Position numbers and translations under genes: made by a program
In this document: positions 25,285 through 34,686 of the stretch, piece by piece
Position numbering within the stretch: position 1 is the stretch's first letter
Layout of the letters: each line of letters begins with the position of its first letter
The notes under the pieces: model-generated
Database searches by the model: none
Told to the model about the DNA's origin: nothing
What the model saw: only the letters and a program-made list of their open reading frames with translations
IMG/VR virus record: IMGVR_UViG_3300044630_003511
Coordinates: 1-64,000 of that record
Strand: one strand, 5' to 3'
Length of the DNA: 64,000 nucleotides
DNA from: a virus

Positions 25285-25557
25285 TTAATAAACTACCGTC
25301 CCAGCTTCTAAATCAATTTGTCCATTTGGATATTTAATATCCAATTCAGCAAGTTCGGTATTCATATCAGCAATAGATTTATCGATTCTATTACCAAATT
25401 CTTTTTCTTGAGATTCAATATCTGCAATTTGAGATTGTAATTGTCTTTTACGAACAGCCGATTGTCCCAATGCAATAATCATATTGTTTTGTTCTTCTTG
25501 AATTGATTTTAATTTATCAATTACCGATTGTTCTAATTGTTCAGTTTTTTGTTCCAT
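25285..25557 (-). CDS. Small coiled-coil protein, paralogue of 20412..20738
   Basis: A 90-residue protein, mostly a charged coiled coil (about residues 5-70), ending YPNGQIDLEAGTVVY. The ending and layout match the 108-residue protein on the other side of the glycosylation cassette. A late motif lies 24 bases upstream. Probably a small structural or assembly protein; no family was recognised. Confidence 0.55.
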   Translation of the reverse strand: MEQKTEQLEQSVIDKLKSIQEEQNNMIIALGQSAVRKRQLQSQIADIESQEKEFGNRIDKSIADMNTELAELDIKYPNGQIDLEAGTVVY

Positions 25558-25581
25558 AATTATTGTGTTTGTATATTCATA

Positions 25582-25590
25582 TATAAGTAT
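25582..25590 (-). promoter_or_regulatory. Late-promoter motif ATACTTATA
   Basis: Minus-strand ATACTTATA, 24 bases before the ATG at 25557. Confidence 0.5.
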
Positions 25591-25612
25591 ATACTTTTTT
25601 ATTTAAACGAAA

Positions 25613-25999
25613 TTATTCAGGTTGTATTGGGTAAATATATGGAGTTGTATTTGTAATATCTCGTAATGCTTGTCTATAAGTTGCCCACTCCAATTTCTTT
25701 TCAGCTGATAGTGGTGAATCATTAAATTGAGTCCAATCGGATTCAGATAATAGATTATTTCGTTTCAGTCTAACCGTAAATAAATCCCGTTCAGCTTGTT
25801 CATCATTAGTAAGTGGGTTTTTAGTATGTACACTATTTACATATTTACATCGAGTACTAATTGCCTCTTGCCACTCATCATAGGTGAGTTCAATTCGATT
25901 TTCCGTAGGAATATACTTAATATCCCAAACATCAGTTGGGTAAAATCCAGTGTAATTCCCATCAGAATCGTATGTTGCAAAAATTTGTCTTTCAGTCAT
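25613..25999 (-). CDS. Tail-fibre assembly protein/chaperone-like
   Basis: A 128-residue protein. The segment RNNLLSESDWTQFNDSPLS followed by WATYRQALRDIT is typical of phage tail-fibre assembly proteins and tail assembly chaperones encoded right after fibre genes. Here it is 26 bases downstream of the giant fibre. It probably assists folding or trimerisation of the fibre tip. Confidence 0.75.
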   Translation of the reverse strand: MTERQIFATYDSDGNYTGFYPTDVWDIKYIPTENRIELTYDEWQEAISTRCKYVNSVHTKNPLTNDEQAERDLFTVRLKRNNLLSESDWTQFNDSPLSAEKKLEWATYRQALRDITNTTPYIYPIQPE

Positions 26000-26025
26000 A
26001 ATTTAATTTTAATTAATATAATATA

Positions 26026-29000
26026 TTATCCCGTTGGAAGATTACCAATAGCTATCCAATACCCATCAACACTATCTAATACTAAACTAACACCAGATGT
26101 GGTAAGGTTATATATATGATTATATCCATTTGAACCATTTGAACTTCTATAAGATGCACAAGTTACAACCGGTGGTGAACCAAATGTTACAGGGAATGTT
26201 ACGTTAGCAGAACTATTTATTCTTCCCCATTGTATAATACTACCATCTGATAATTTTTGGTAATTATTTGTAGACATTGAACTAGCAACCGTATTTGTTT
26301 GGTGTTGGTTTCCTAATCCAATAAGGTTATCGGTATAAGTATATGCAAACCTATTTGATGAGTTACCAATATTGTACAATGAATCAGATTCAGGTATAAT
26401 ATCACCCTTTGAATTAATAGCTGTTGAGGTATCAACCCCAAGACCAACTGTTTTTTCAAAATATGATATACCACCGGCTGCTTTAAGTACTTCTTGATTA
26501 GCTGAACCTGCTGGTTTTCTTGGTATTCTAACATAGGTATCAGGTGTTGATACTACTTGAATACCACCGGCTTTAATCTCAACGAAATTGGATGGAACAG
26601 ATACATTTAATATAGTATCGTATGTTGGTGTATTTGCTAAAGTTGGCCCAACAGTATGTGATTGGTATGTAAATGAATATGAATTAATACTGGAACCAAT
26701 ATTTGCTCTTTGACCCGAATACCCATAAAATCTAATTGAATATCTAAATCTAATATTACCAGTAGATGTTAGATTCATTGAGCGCGTTACACCAGTTTGG
26801 GCAGAAACATTATTTTGATAACCACTTATAGTGTTGGTTGAAATATATGTCCAAGTACCATCATTATGTGATATAATATCATCTGAAACATAGTTATGAA
26901 CTCCAGGTACAGAAAATGTATATACCCATTCATCGGTTTTAATAATTTCAACACTATCAACTAATACCAATTTAATACCATTACCATCTTTGATGTTAAT
27001 CATACTTTTACCAGCAACTAATTCAACAGTCTTTATTTGTTTATTATCGTTTAACCAAAATCCATGCGAATCAGATACTCTAATAGTTTTACCACCGGCT
27101 GATACTTTGTAAACTTTATCAACTTTTCTCTTTTTAATTTTAGCTATTTCAAATTCACTAAATTTGTTTACTTCAGTATTATCTAATTTATCATTCCAAC
27201 TCCATGCTATTATTTTTTCACCTTCAACAACATCTTTAGCAAGAATAGTTTCACCAGATGATAATATAATTTTAGTATCACCAGTTACGGATACAAAACT
27301 TTCAAGTTTTACGTTGTGGGTTAATATACCATTAACATAATAAGTATGCTTACCAGATACTCTAATGTTATAAACATCATCGGTTTTCTCATTTATAGTT
27401 ATTGATGTTATCTCAACTTCTTCATTTTCTGAATTTAGGAATATATCTCCAACATTTATTTTATCAGTTGTTTTAATACACCAAACACCATTTTGTTTAA
27501 TAATATGTTTGTGTGAGTGTGTACATTCAATTAATCCATTATTTATATTGTAAATTTCATTATCAGCATATGATTTGATATCCAACACCTCTTCAATTGT
27601 TTTTTCGGAATCGGATATATGGGTTGCAGTCCAATCATTTTCTTCGGAATATTTTGGTGTTAATGAATCAATATCTAATGATTTAATAAAATCACCAATT
27701 TGAATATCTTTAATTTGTTTGAATGAACCATCACCCATTTCAATTAGTGATGTTCCAACTAAACACGTTCCACCTCCCCCTTCTTCTATATATTCTCCGG
27801 TATAATAATTACCAGCATTATATGAACTAACAGCTGCGGCTGTTCCAAGTAAAGTTCTACCCACAACAACACCAGTAGAAATATTAACTGCTTCTAAATT
27901 TAATTCTGCGTATGCAACAGATGGTGATGAATACCCACCATGGAATTGCCCATTGAATGTAGGTAAATACGATGGGTATGATGTGGTATGACTAACTCCT
28001 GCTGGAATTGATACAGATACGGCTGGTATATTTAGTGCAACTTCAAGTGCTCCTGCTGCTGTAACATTATATGAACCCGTTGATGGTAATGATACCATAT
28101 AACTCGAATAAACAAAATTGGCATTAGATGTATTTGTTGTTACCGATTGTGGTGTTGGATATACAACCCCCGAACCCGTAAACTGAAAGTATTTAACATC
28201 ACCTGTGGTTGTTGTTAATTCATTTGAAGGTGATATAATTACCTTTTTTTCACTACCAGTATAAAATTGTAATTCAGGTAAAGATGGGTCAAATATTATT
28301 TCACTATTATCATCACGTAAATTACCACTATCAGCATCAATAATCCAATCTCCGATTCTACCATCAGTTGCGTTAATACTACCAGATAAACCTGCATTAT
28401 TAGCGTTTACATTTCCATTAGCATCAACAGTAAAATTATATCTAATTGGATTTGAACCAGAAATTATTCCTATGTTAATAGCTCCTCCATTTATTTCAGA
28501 ACCATTAATTGTTGAACCTTGAACGTTTCCTGAGAAATTAACACCATCACCCGTATAGTTCAAATATGCACCATCTTTACTTCGTAATGAGAATAACGGG
28601 TCATCTGACCCAGATGGAAATCCTAAAAATACACCAACCTCATCAAAACTTTGACTTAATTGCCCCATTGAAAGGTATGGTTTATCGGATTGATTTAATG
28701 TTGAACCTGATGTTGATAATCGCAATCCCTCACCAGAAATTATTCTAAATTCACGACTACCCGCTGATAATGAACCTTGTGTATATGTGTAATCACCATT
28801 GGTATTGGGATAATAATAAGAGGCACTTGCGGCGGAATTAAATTTAATTGTTTGACCATATGGATTTGATGCTGATAGAAATAATCGAGTTTCATCTTCA
28901 GAAATTCCATAAATTTTCATTGCAGGGAAATTCAAAACATTACCAATACCCAATACAGCTACATCAAATGCTTTTATAATATGAGATTTTAAATCACTTG

Positions 29001-32000
29001 GTACTTCTGGATATGCACTTTCAGGTTGGTCATAAAGTAATTCTTGTATAAAATCATAATATGATAATGGAAAATCACCAGTTTGCCTTACTTCTAAATA
29101 ATTTGCACCAGATGGCCATGCAATATATGAGTCTAAAGAAGAAGATACGACTTGCAGTGATGATGTTGTGTGGAATGCAATTTGATAAGATGAACTATCT
29201 GCATATAATCCATTTGATAAAAATAATTTTGAATTACCAATTTCACTATTACTTGCACTATTACTTGCGCTTAATATTCTATGATTCGTAGTAAGTGTAC
29301 CAAATACCGTTAAAAGTGCAGAACCACTACCATCAAATGGATTAGGTCCTTTAAGTGCTCTATTTGCTCCAAAACCTACTAGATTATTCAACCCAGCATA
29401 TACATCATTATGTAGAGATGCTGTTACTTCCGTATTATATTGATATCCAACGGGGAATGTAGTTGGGAAGTAGATACCAGATGGGTCAATTATCCATCCA
29501 CCAAATTTACCAGCAGATGCTGATACAATACCAGATACATTTAATTCATTTCCATCCCAACGTAAGTGTCTTGTACCATCACCATTTTCAATTGATAATA
29601 ATCCAGTTGTTCCAGCAGTTCCAGTAGGTCCACCATCTTCAGTTACACCAATATAAACTCCCTTTTGTCCATAACCTTGAATTGATTGTCCGATTGATAT
29701 ATATGGTTCACTATCTCCACCATAAATTGTAATTTGTGGATTAACATCATATGAAGTTGCTGGTGAACCTACATTAATTGTATTTTTAATAAATGATTCT
29801 TCGAAGATACCAATCTTAGCTGCTACAAAGAAATCTTCTTCTCCTAACTCTTCCCAATAATCAGTTTGAGTATTAGGTTGTTTGGCGCCAATTAAAGTAT
29901 ATCCAGAGGGTACAGTATCAATTGATTGAGTATATAATCCAGAAACAGTATTTGATAAATAAGTATGAGGACCCGATGGTAATTTAGTTGCGTAATACAT
30001 CTCAGGTGTACCATCTCCATTCTTATCAAATAAAACTGCATCTCTCCTTTTCTGATTTAAATCAAAAAGATAATTAGTTGAACCACTCCACTCTCCTCTA
30101 AATACAACACCAGGACCAGTTGCTCCTTCAAATACTGTTGTTAATGATTGTGATAAGAAATAAGTTGCTCTACCATTTTCTATATCAACTTTATAAACAA
30201 TTGTAGCTGCTTTATTATCTTGTGGATTTGCCCAAGTTTGAATTGGTGCCACCGTAGCAGGACTTCCTGTTGGTCGATTTGTTTGAGTTATAAATCCGGG
30301 TTTACTATATAATGATGCTGAGAATTCTCCCAATGTACCAATAACATTACCAATTAAATCTAATGTTTCCTCAGAGTAAGTACTAACATGCGTTAATTCA
30401 GTAGTTCCTTTAAATGCTCTAATTTGTGTACCAGTACCAGTTAACGTTGTACTTCCATCAGTTTCAACTAATACAGCAGTTGCTGGATTTGTTAATGAAA
30501 CTTGATAGTTATCAGCTCCCGCTTTTATACCAGTAATAGTTACTTCAGATGTAGCAATTACCCCAGAGGTAGTATTACCATCTCTAATTTGAACTTGCCA
30601 TGTTGCATTTTCGCCAGGAGATGTAGCATCACCGGAACCAATTTCAAATACATTATCAGTACTAATTGTACTATAAGCAAATCCATCTTTAAAATATTGG
30701 TAATAAGTTTGAGATGCGGTAACATTAAATGCAGTTGCCGTTAAAAATATTGAATCTAAGGGAGAAGTTACTACACCATCTCCATCAAAATTAACTACTA
30801 ATGATGATGCAGCCAAACTAACCGAACGAGCATTTACTCCTTCTTTTTGTTTTGTAAAAGATTGTGTACGAGTTACATATTGTGAACCAGTTACAATACC
30901 ATTTGTAATTGAAAATGGTCTTATTAAAATTGAATAATCAATACTAGCTGAATCATCCGTCATATTACTCATTGATACAAATAACATTGTATCATTTAAC
31001 CCATTATCAGTTGTTTCCGTTTTTGATGCAGTTAATAAACCAACAGTAATATTATTTACCGAAATAGATGCGGTAAATGTTCCTGGTAATTCTTGTGAAT
31101 TAAACTCTAAATATTCATCACCTTGCTTAACTTTTAAAGTTGTGTTTGTTGTTGTGTAATCATATACACCACCATTTTCATCAGCAGATAACGCGAGTAT
31201 TGTTGGGGCTAATTCAATATTGATTGCAGCTGCCCCATCAACACTTTTTTGGAATTGTTGAAAGAAACTTTGTGTATAATAAGATGCGGTATAGAATGGA
31301 TGAATTTCTAATTTATATTCAACACTAGCGGTTAAATCAGTCATATTGCTAAATCCACTTATACTCATAGATGCATCTCCCATTATTTCATCAAAGGTAG
31401 AATATTGAATTCCTTTTGTAATAATAGATGCAGTTGTAAATGTACCCGGTTTTTTACTACTTGTAAATATAAGTGGTAAGAATCCCTGCGTTATAGTAAT
31501 ATCCGTAGCTGCTGTTTCATAACTAAATACTCTACCTCTTTGGTCAGCATTTAAAGTTATTGGATTTGGATTAATTTTTACTACAATTGCATCATCACCC
31601 GGGTCTCCATCGGGTACAGATACGAATGTTTTATCAATACTAATAGATGCTGATGTATAATCTTCTAAATAAGTAAATTTAGTACTTAATTGTTTTGTTT
31701 GAACTGCTTCATAAAATGGAATACCATTTTGACCGGGAATACCACTATTAATTATATTATTATCAAAATCCGTTACCTCAACACTAATTCTTCTATCAAA
31801 TGTACCGGTAACATAAAACATATAGTAATATGGTTCAATTGTTTCCGGGTCAACAGACATCGATGGGAATATATTCAATGTACCACTTATAGGTGCTTCG
31901 TTTGTTCCTCTCAAATAGAATGAACCAGTTACTCTACCAATATTTGGAGTAAACTCTCTTTCGGTTCTTGATTTAATACCAAATTGTTCGGTATCGATTG

Positions 32001-34395
32001 GTATAAATCCAGATGCTAAACCATCTTGTAAATCGGTTAGGATAATTGAAGTTAAAATATCATTTTGAGTTGGACCATCCATAAGGAAAACCGTCAACTC
32101 CCCATCAATAGAATCTCTATTAAATGTTGCGTTATAATTCAACTCACCACTACCAGTTGTACCAGCTTTTAATCCTCTAATAAATCCACTACTACTTGCT
32201 TCAGATAATAGATAATATGATGATGTTGGTTGTCCTAATGGTGTTAATGATGATGATAATACTCTTAACTTTGCATCGGAGAATCCAATTTGTGGTAATC
32301 CATTTTTTAATATAATTTCATTTGTACCATCAATACGAATAGCTTGTAGTTCTAAATCGTTATCAGAACTATTCTTTATAAATGTTCCTCTATAAGGTCT
32401 AATTTCAAAGTTTACACCACCCTTACCATCAGCAACTCTTGTAATTACAACTTCATCAGTTACTCCTTCTACTTCTCCAGTAAATCTGATATATTGTACA
32501 GTGATATCATTTCTAGAACCAGTAAAATTAGAAACGTTTAATGTTGGAGTAAGTGTGTTTATATTATTTAATAAACCCGGATATCTTCCACCAATATATT
32601 CAGATGGTAATATATAATCACCAAACTCATCATAGGCACCAGACGTATATGTGATTGAACCAGTTATTACACTTGTTTCAACATTAAATATAATTGTAGT
32701 TGGTGGTAATGGATTAGCAGGTGCAGATGCGGAATCAAACGCAAAATATAATTGATTTGGTGTAATTGTAAGACTCTTATTATAAAGATTCAAATTACCA
32801 CCATCAAATGTTTTTGTTTTTTCTACTGCTACTGGAATGTAATTATTGTTAATATCGTAGAATTCAAAACGATAATCAAATGTTTCTTTTTGTAATGTTT
32901 TTGGTACAGTTTGTACAAATGTTATTTCATCAGGTGAAAATGAAGTTTCTTGCGATGCTTTAAAACTAATATCACTTATATACCAATCACTTCCCTTAAC
33001 TTCAAAATATAATCTAGCATTATCAAAATCATTAGCTATAATATTTTCACTTAAGTTTACTTTTTGTAATACTGAAGTTGATGAATCAATTGTAGTAATT
33101 GTTTGAGATGTAGGTGTTCCATTTAATGAACCACTTAAAAATACTTTAATAAAATCACCAGTTGTATTTTGTGATTTTCTTGCATTTAAATTTAATGTAT
33201 ATTCAACACCTTGTTGGATACTTAAACTTTGAGTTGTATAAAAATACGTTCCCGCATTTGAATTTATTTTGGCCGAATTAAATAAGAAATCTCTATTAAA
33301 TTCAACCGAAACTGCATTTGATGAGGTTAACCAATAATTATCTAACCTAATATCAGTTAAATTACCATAGTATTCTTCAGTAGCAGTTACAGTTTCAATA
33401 TCTCTTAATAATTCATTAGATTCTAATTGTAAATCTTGAACAAATTCATAATCAGTAAGATTTGATTGAGAACGTCTAAATACTTTAACTCTTGCCGCAT
33501 CACCAACGAATGTTTTCATATCGGTGATATTGATTTTTGCAAATGAACCAGTAAGTGCAGTTGCTAAATCAGAAACCCCCTCCAAATAATTGAATGTTAC
33601 TGAGTAGTTTTGATTTGTAAATGATTTTACAATACCATTTTGAGAATATGGTGTAGTTACTATAATTTCAGTATCGCTTACAATATCATCAATTATACTA
33701 CTATAATTTAAGCTATCTACCGTAATAGTTTGACCAACAACAGACCCTGTCCAATTATCACCACTAGCTACATTTAATCTGTATGATGTTGGTAATGTGA
33801 ATCCCGTTAATTTTGCGTTTTCATTTGGTACTAAAGGAACACCATTAACAGTACCTGTCTTAGTTATTGCTAATGAATTATTATTAAAAATTGGTTTATT
33901 TATTTCAGTAATCTCAACTTGAGGTCTACGATAAAATCTAACTCTATCTTCATTGGCAAGGTTTTTATTAACTTGAAAAGTTCTTTCCCATTTAACATTA
34001 TATGCACCCTTCCATTCAGCAGGAATATCTCTTGTTACACCATTGTCAACATATTGATTAAGTTCACCTAATACAGTAACTTTACCTAATCCAATTGGAG
34101 TATCTTCATAAATGTAAACTGCTATTAGTTTGGAAATTCCTTCATAATATTCAGGTATACCATTTCCAGGTTCGTAATAGATAGGGTCACCATTAACATC
34201 TAATATTTCAATTTTGATTTCAGTAGATGGTTGCAAGTATTGCGAACCTTCAATTAGGAATCCATTTTTACCACCTGTAAACGTATCATTAAATTCAGTA
34301 ATTCTGAAATAATCCGAATTTGGGTTATTATCTATTACAAATGTACCAAATGATGATAAATTTTGTTCTGGTGAATATTTTTTAATTCTAGCCAT
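26026..34395 (-). CDS. Giant tail fibre with two tandem Hint domains
   Basis: A 2789-residue protein. The N-terminal 200 residues are probably the tail-attachment domain. The middle has Ig-like repeats beginning with a DG.....V.L pattern (near residues 930, 1053, 1190 and 1298). A GPGVVFRGEWSGS segment lies near 1430, and two fibre motifs of the GGWIID/GDWIID kind lie near 1633 and 2015. Two intein-like Hint domains occupy 2211-2361 and 2369-2511. The C-terminus has a YNIGNSSNRF shaft motif and the tip segment LSDGSIIQWGR, common at receptor-binding ends. A late motif lies 29 bases upstream; an assembly-protein gene follows. It is the main candidate receptor-binding protein and a plausible target of the adjacent heptosyltransferase. 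Confidence 0.85.
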   Translation of the reverse strand: MARIKKYSPEQNLSSFGTFVIDNNPNSDYFRITEFNDTFTGGKNGFLIEGSQYLQPSTEIKIEILDVNGDPIYYEPGNGIPEYYEGISKLIAVYIYEDTPIGLGKVTVLGELNQYVDNGVTRDIPAEWKGAYNVKWERTFQVNKNLANEDRVRFYRRPQVEITEINKPIFNNNSLAITKTGTVNGVPLVPNENAKLTGFTLPTSYRLNVASGDNWTGSVVGQTITVDSLNYSSIIDDIVSDTEIIVTTPYSQNGIVKSFTNQNYSVTFNYLEGVSDLATALTGSFAKINITDMKTFVGDAARVKVFRRSQSNLTDYEFVQDLQLESNELLRDIETVTATEEYYGNLTDIRLDNYWLTSSNAVSVEFNRDFLFNSAKINSNAGTYFYTTQSLSIQQGVEYTLNLNARKSQNTTGDFIKVFLSGSLNGTPTSQTITTIDSSTSVLQKVNLSENIIANDFDNARLYFEVKGSDWYISDISFKASQETSFSPDEITFVQTVPKTLQKETFDYRFEFYDINNNYIPVAVEKTKTFDGGNLNLYNKSLTITPNQLYFAFDSASAPANPLPPTTIIFNVETSVITGSITYTSGAYDEFGDYILPSEYIGGRYPGLLNNINTLTPTLNVSNFTGSRNDITVQYIRFTGEVEGVTDEVVITRVADGKGGVNFEIRPYRGTFIKNSSDNDLELQAIRIDGTNEIILKNGLPQIGFSDAKLRVLSSSLTPLGQPTSSYYLLSEASSSGFIRGLKAGTTGSGELNYNATFNRDSIDGELTVFLMDGPTQNDILTSIILTDLQDGLASGFIPIDTEQFGIKSRTEREFTPNIGRVTGSFYLRGTNEAPISGTLNIFPSMSVDPETIEPYYYMFYVTGTFDRRISVEVTDFDNNIINSGIPGQNGIPFYEAVQTKQLSTKFTYLEDYTSASISIDKTFVSVPDGDPGDDAIVVKINPNPITLNADQRGRVFSYETAATDITITQGFLPLIFTSSKKPGTFTTASIITKGIQYSTFDEIMGDASMSISGFSNMTDLTASVEYKLEIHPFYTASYYTQSFFQQFQKSVDGAAAINIELAPTILALSADENGGVYDYTTTNTTLKVKQGDEYLEFNSQELPGTFTASISVNNITVGLLTASKTETTDNGLNDTMLFVSMSNMTDDSASIDYSILIRPFSITNGIVTGSQYVTRTQSFTKQKEGVNARSVSLAASSLVVNFDGDGVVTSPLDSIFLTATAFNVTASQTYYQYFKDGFAYSTISTDNVFEIGSGDATSPGENATWQVQIRDGNTTSGVIATSEVTITGIKAGADNYQVSLTNPATAVLVETDGSTTLTGTGTQIRAFKGTTELTHVSTYSEETLDLIGNVIGTLGEFSASLYSKPGFITQTNRPTGSPATVAPIQTWANPQDNKAATIVYKVDIENGRATYFLSQSLTTVFEGATGPGVVFRGEWSGSTNYLFDLNQKRRDAVLFDKNGDGTPEMYYATKLPSGPHTYLSNTVSGLYTQSIDTVPSGYTLIGAKQPNTQTDYWEELGEEDFFVAAKIGIFEESFIKNTINVGSPATSYDVNPQITIYGGDSEPYISIGQSIQGYGQKGVYIGVTEDGGPTGTAGTTGLLSIENGDGTRHLRWDGNELNVSGIVSASAGKFGGWIIDPSGIYFPTTFPVGYQYNTEVTASLHNDVYAGLNNLVGFGANRALKGPNPFDGSGSALLTVFGTLTTNHRILSASNSASNSEIGNSKLFLSNGLYADSSSYQIAFHTTSSLQVVSSSLDSYIAWPSGANYLEVRQTGDFPLSYYDFIQELLYDQPESAYPEVPSDLKSHIIKAFDVAVLGIGNVLNFPAMKIYGISEDETRLFLSASNPYGQTIKFNSAASASYYYPNTNGDYTYTQGSLSAGSREFRIISGEGLRLSTSGSTLNQSDKPYLSMGQLSQSFDEVGVFLGFPSGSDDPLFSLRSKDGAYLNYTGDGVNFSGNVQGSTINGSEINGGAINIGIISGSNPIRYNFTVDANGNVNANNAGLSGSINATDGRIGDWIIDADSGNLRDDNSEIIFDPSLPELQFYTGSEKKVIISPSNELTTTTGDVKYFQFTGSGVVYPTPQSVTTNTSNANFVYSSYMVSLPSTGSYNVTAAGALEVALNIPAVSVSIPAGVSHTTSYPSYLPTFNGQFHGGYSSPSVAYAELNLEAVNISTGVVVGRTLLGTAAAVSSYNAGNYYTGEYIEEGGGGTCLVGTSLIEMGDGSFKQIKDIQIGDFIKSLDIDSLTPKYSEENDWTATHISDSEKTIEEVLDIKSYADNEIYNINNGLIECTHSHKHIIKQNGVWCIKTTDKINVGDIFLNSENEEVEITSITINEKTDDVYNIRVSGKHTYYVNGILTHNVKLESFVSVTGDTKIILSSGETILAKDVVEGEKIIAWSWNDKLDNTEVNKFSEFEIAKIKKRKVDKVYKVSAGGKTIRVSDSHGFWLNDNKQIKTVELVAGKSMINIKDGNGIKLVLVDSVEIIKTDEWVYTFSVPGVHNYVSDDIISHNDGTWTYISTNTISGYQNNVSAQTGVTRSMNLTSTGNIRFRYSIRFYGYSGQRANIGSSINSYSFTYQSHTVGPTLANTPTYDTILNVSVPSNFVEIKAGGIQVVSTPDTYVRIPRKPAGSANQEVLKAAGGISYFEKTVGLGVDTSTAINSKGDIIPESDSLYNIGNSSNRFAYTYTDNLIGLGNQHQTNTVASSMSTNNYQKLSDGSIIQWGRINSSANVTFPVTFGSPPVVTCASYRSSNGSNGYNHIYNLTTSGVSLVLDSVDGYWIAIGNLPTG
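26863..27291 (-). other. Hint (intein-like) domain 2 within the giant fibre
   Basis: Fibre residues 2369-2511, 143 residues, with no endonuclease insert. It starts SVTGDTKI, so serine takes the usual cysteine place. Block B is RVSDSHGFW with the expected histidine. Block F is VYTFSVPGVHNYV and the end is ISHN followed by Asp. The +1 residue is not Ser, Thr or Cys, as in A-type bacterial intein-like domains, so cleavage or atypical splicing is expected. Confidence 0.8.
27313..27765 (-). other. Hint (intein-like) domain 1 within the giant fibre
   Basis: Fibre residues 2211-2361, 151 residues. It starts with the nucleophile in CLVGTSLIEM after a GGGGT stretch. Block B is LIECTHSHKHI (TxxH), block F is VYNIRVSGKHTYYV, and the end is LTHN followed by Val. 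All splice-site motifs are present except a nucleophile at +1, the pattern of A-type bacterial intein-like domains. Only seven residues (VKLESFV) separate it from Hint domain 2. Confidence 0.88.
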
Positions 34396-34424
34396 TTAAC
34401 TAAGATTTCTTTGTTGTTTCTCTT

Positions 34425-34433
34425 TATAAGTAT
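34425..34433 (-). promoter_or_regulatory. Late-promoter motif ATACTTATA
   Basis: Minus-strand ATACTTATA, 29 bases before the giant-fibre ATG at 34395. Confidence 0.5.
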
Positions 34434-34461
34434 TTGTATTTTTTAAATATACATACTTATT

Positions 34462-34488
34462 CTAAAGAAAACTAAAGAGTTCTAAAGA
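34462..34488 (+). repeat. Three CTAAAGA repeats at 10-bp spacing, candidate operator
   Basis: CTAAAGA occurs at 34462..34468, 34472..34478 and 34482..34488, each 10 bp apart and so on one face of the helix. The array lies 24 bases before the ATG of a ribbon-helix-helix gene and between it and the divergent fibre gene. Such phased repeats are typical binding sites of Arc/CopG-like regulators, so autoregulation is likely. Confidence 0.6.
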
Positions 34489-34512
34489 ATGGTTAGTTTA
34501 ATACGATAAATT

Positions 34513-34686
34513 ATGAATAAGAAATATGCTATGTTACAAATTGATGCTGAGGTTCATCAATTGTTAAAAGATTTTTGTAAAGATAAGGGTTATAAAATGA
34601 ATGGGTTGGTTGAGAGTCTAATTAAAGATAAAGTATCCCCATTTAAAACTCAACAACCAACCAATATTTTAAGAACTAGAACTTAA
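34513..34686 (+). CDS. Ribbon-helix-helix DNA-binding protein
   Basis: The only plus-strand gene supported in this window; 57 residues. The order is a strand (KYAMLQID), a helix (AEVHQLLKDFCKDKG) and a second helix (KMNGLVESLIKDKV), the Arc/MetJ/CopG fold. A short basic tail follows. Its 3' end overlaps the convergent Mre11-Rad50 gene by 11 bases. It faces away from the fibre gene across a 117-base region with three phased repeats. I infer a repressor acting on its own promoter and perhaps the fibre promoter. Confidence 0.75.
   Translation: MNKKYAMLQIDAEVHQLLKDFCKDKGYKMNGLVESLIKDKVSPFKTQQPTNILRTRT

Noticed and set aside
27313-27765. Classical splicing intein with homing endonuclease
   Set aside because: The domain is only 151 residues, has no endonuclease motifs, and the residue after the final Asn is Val.
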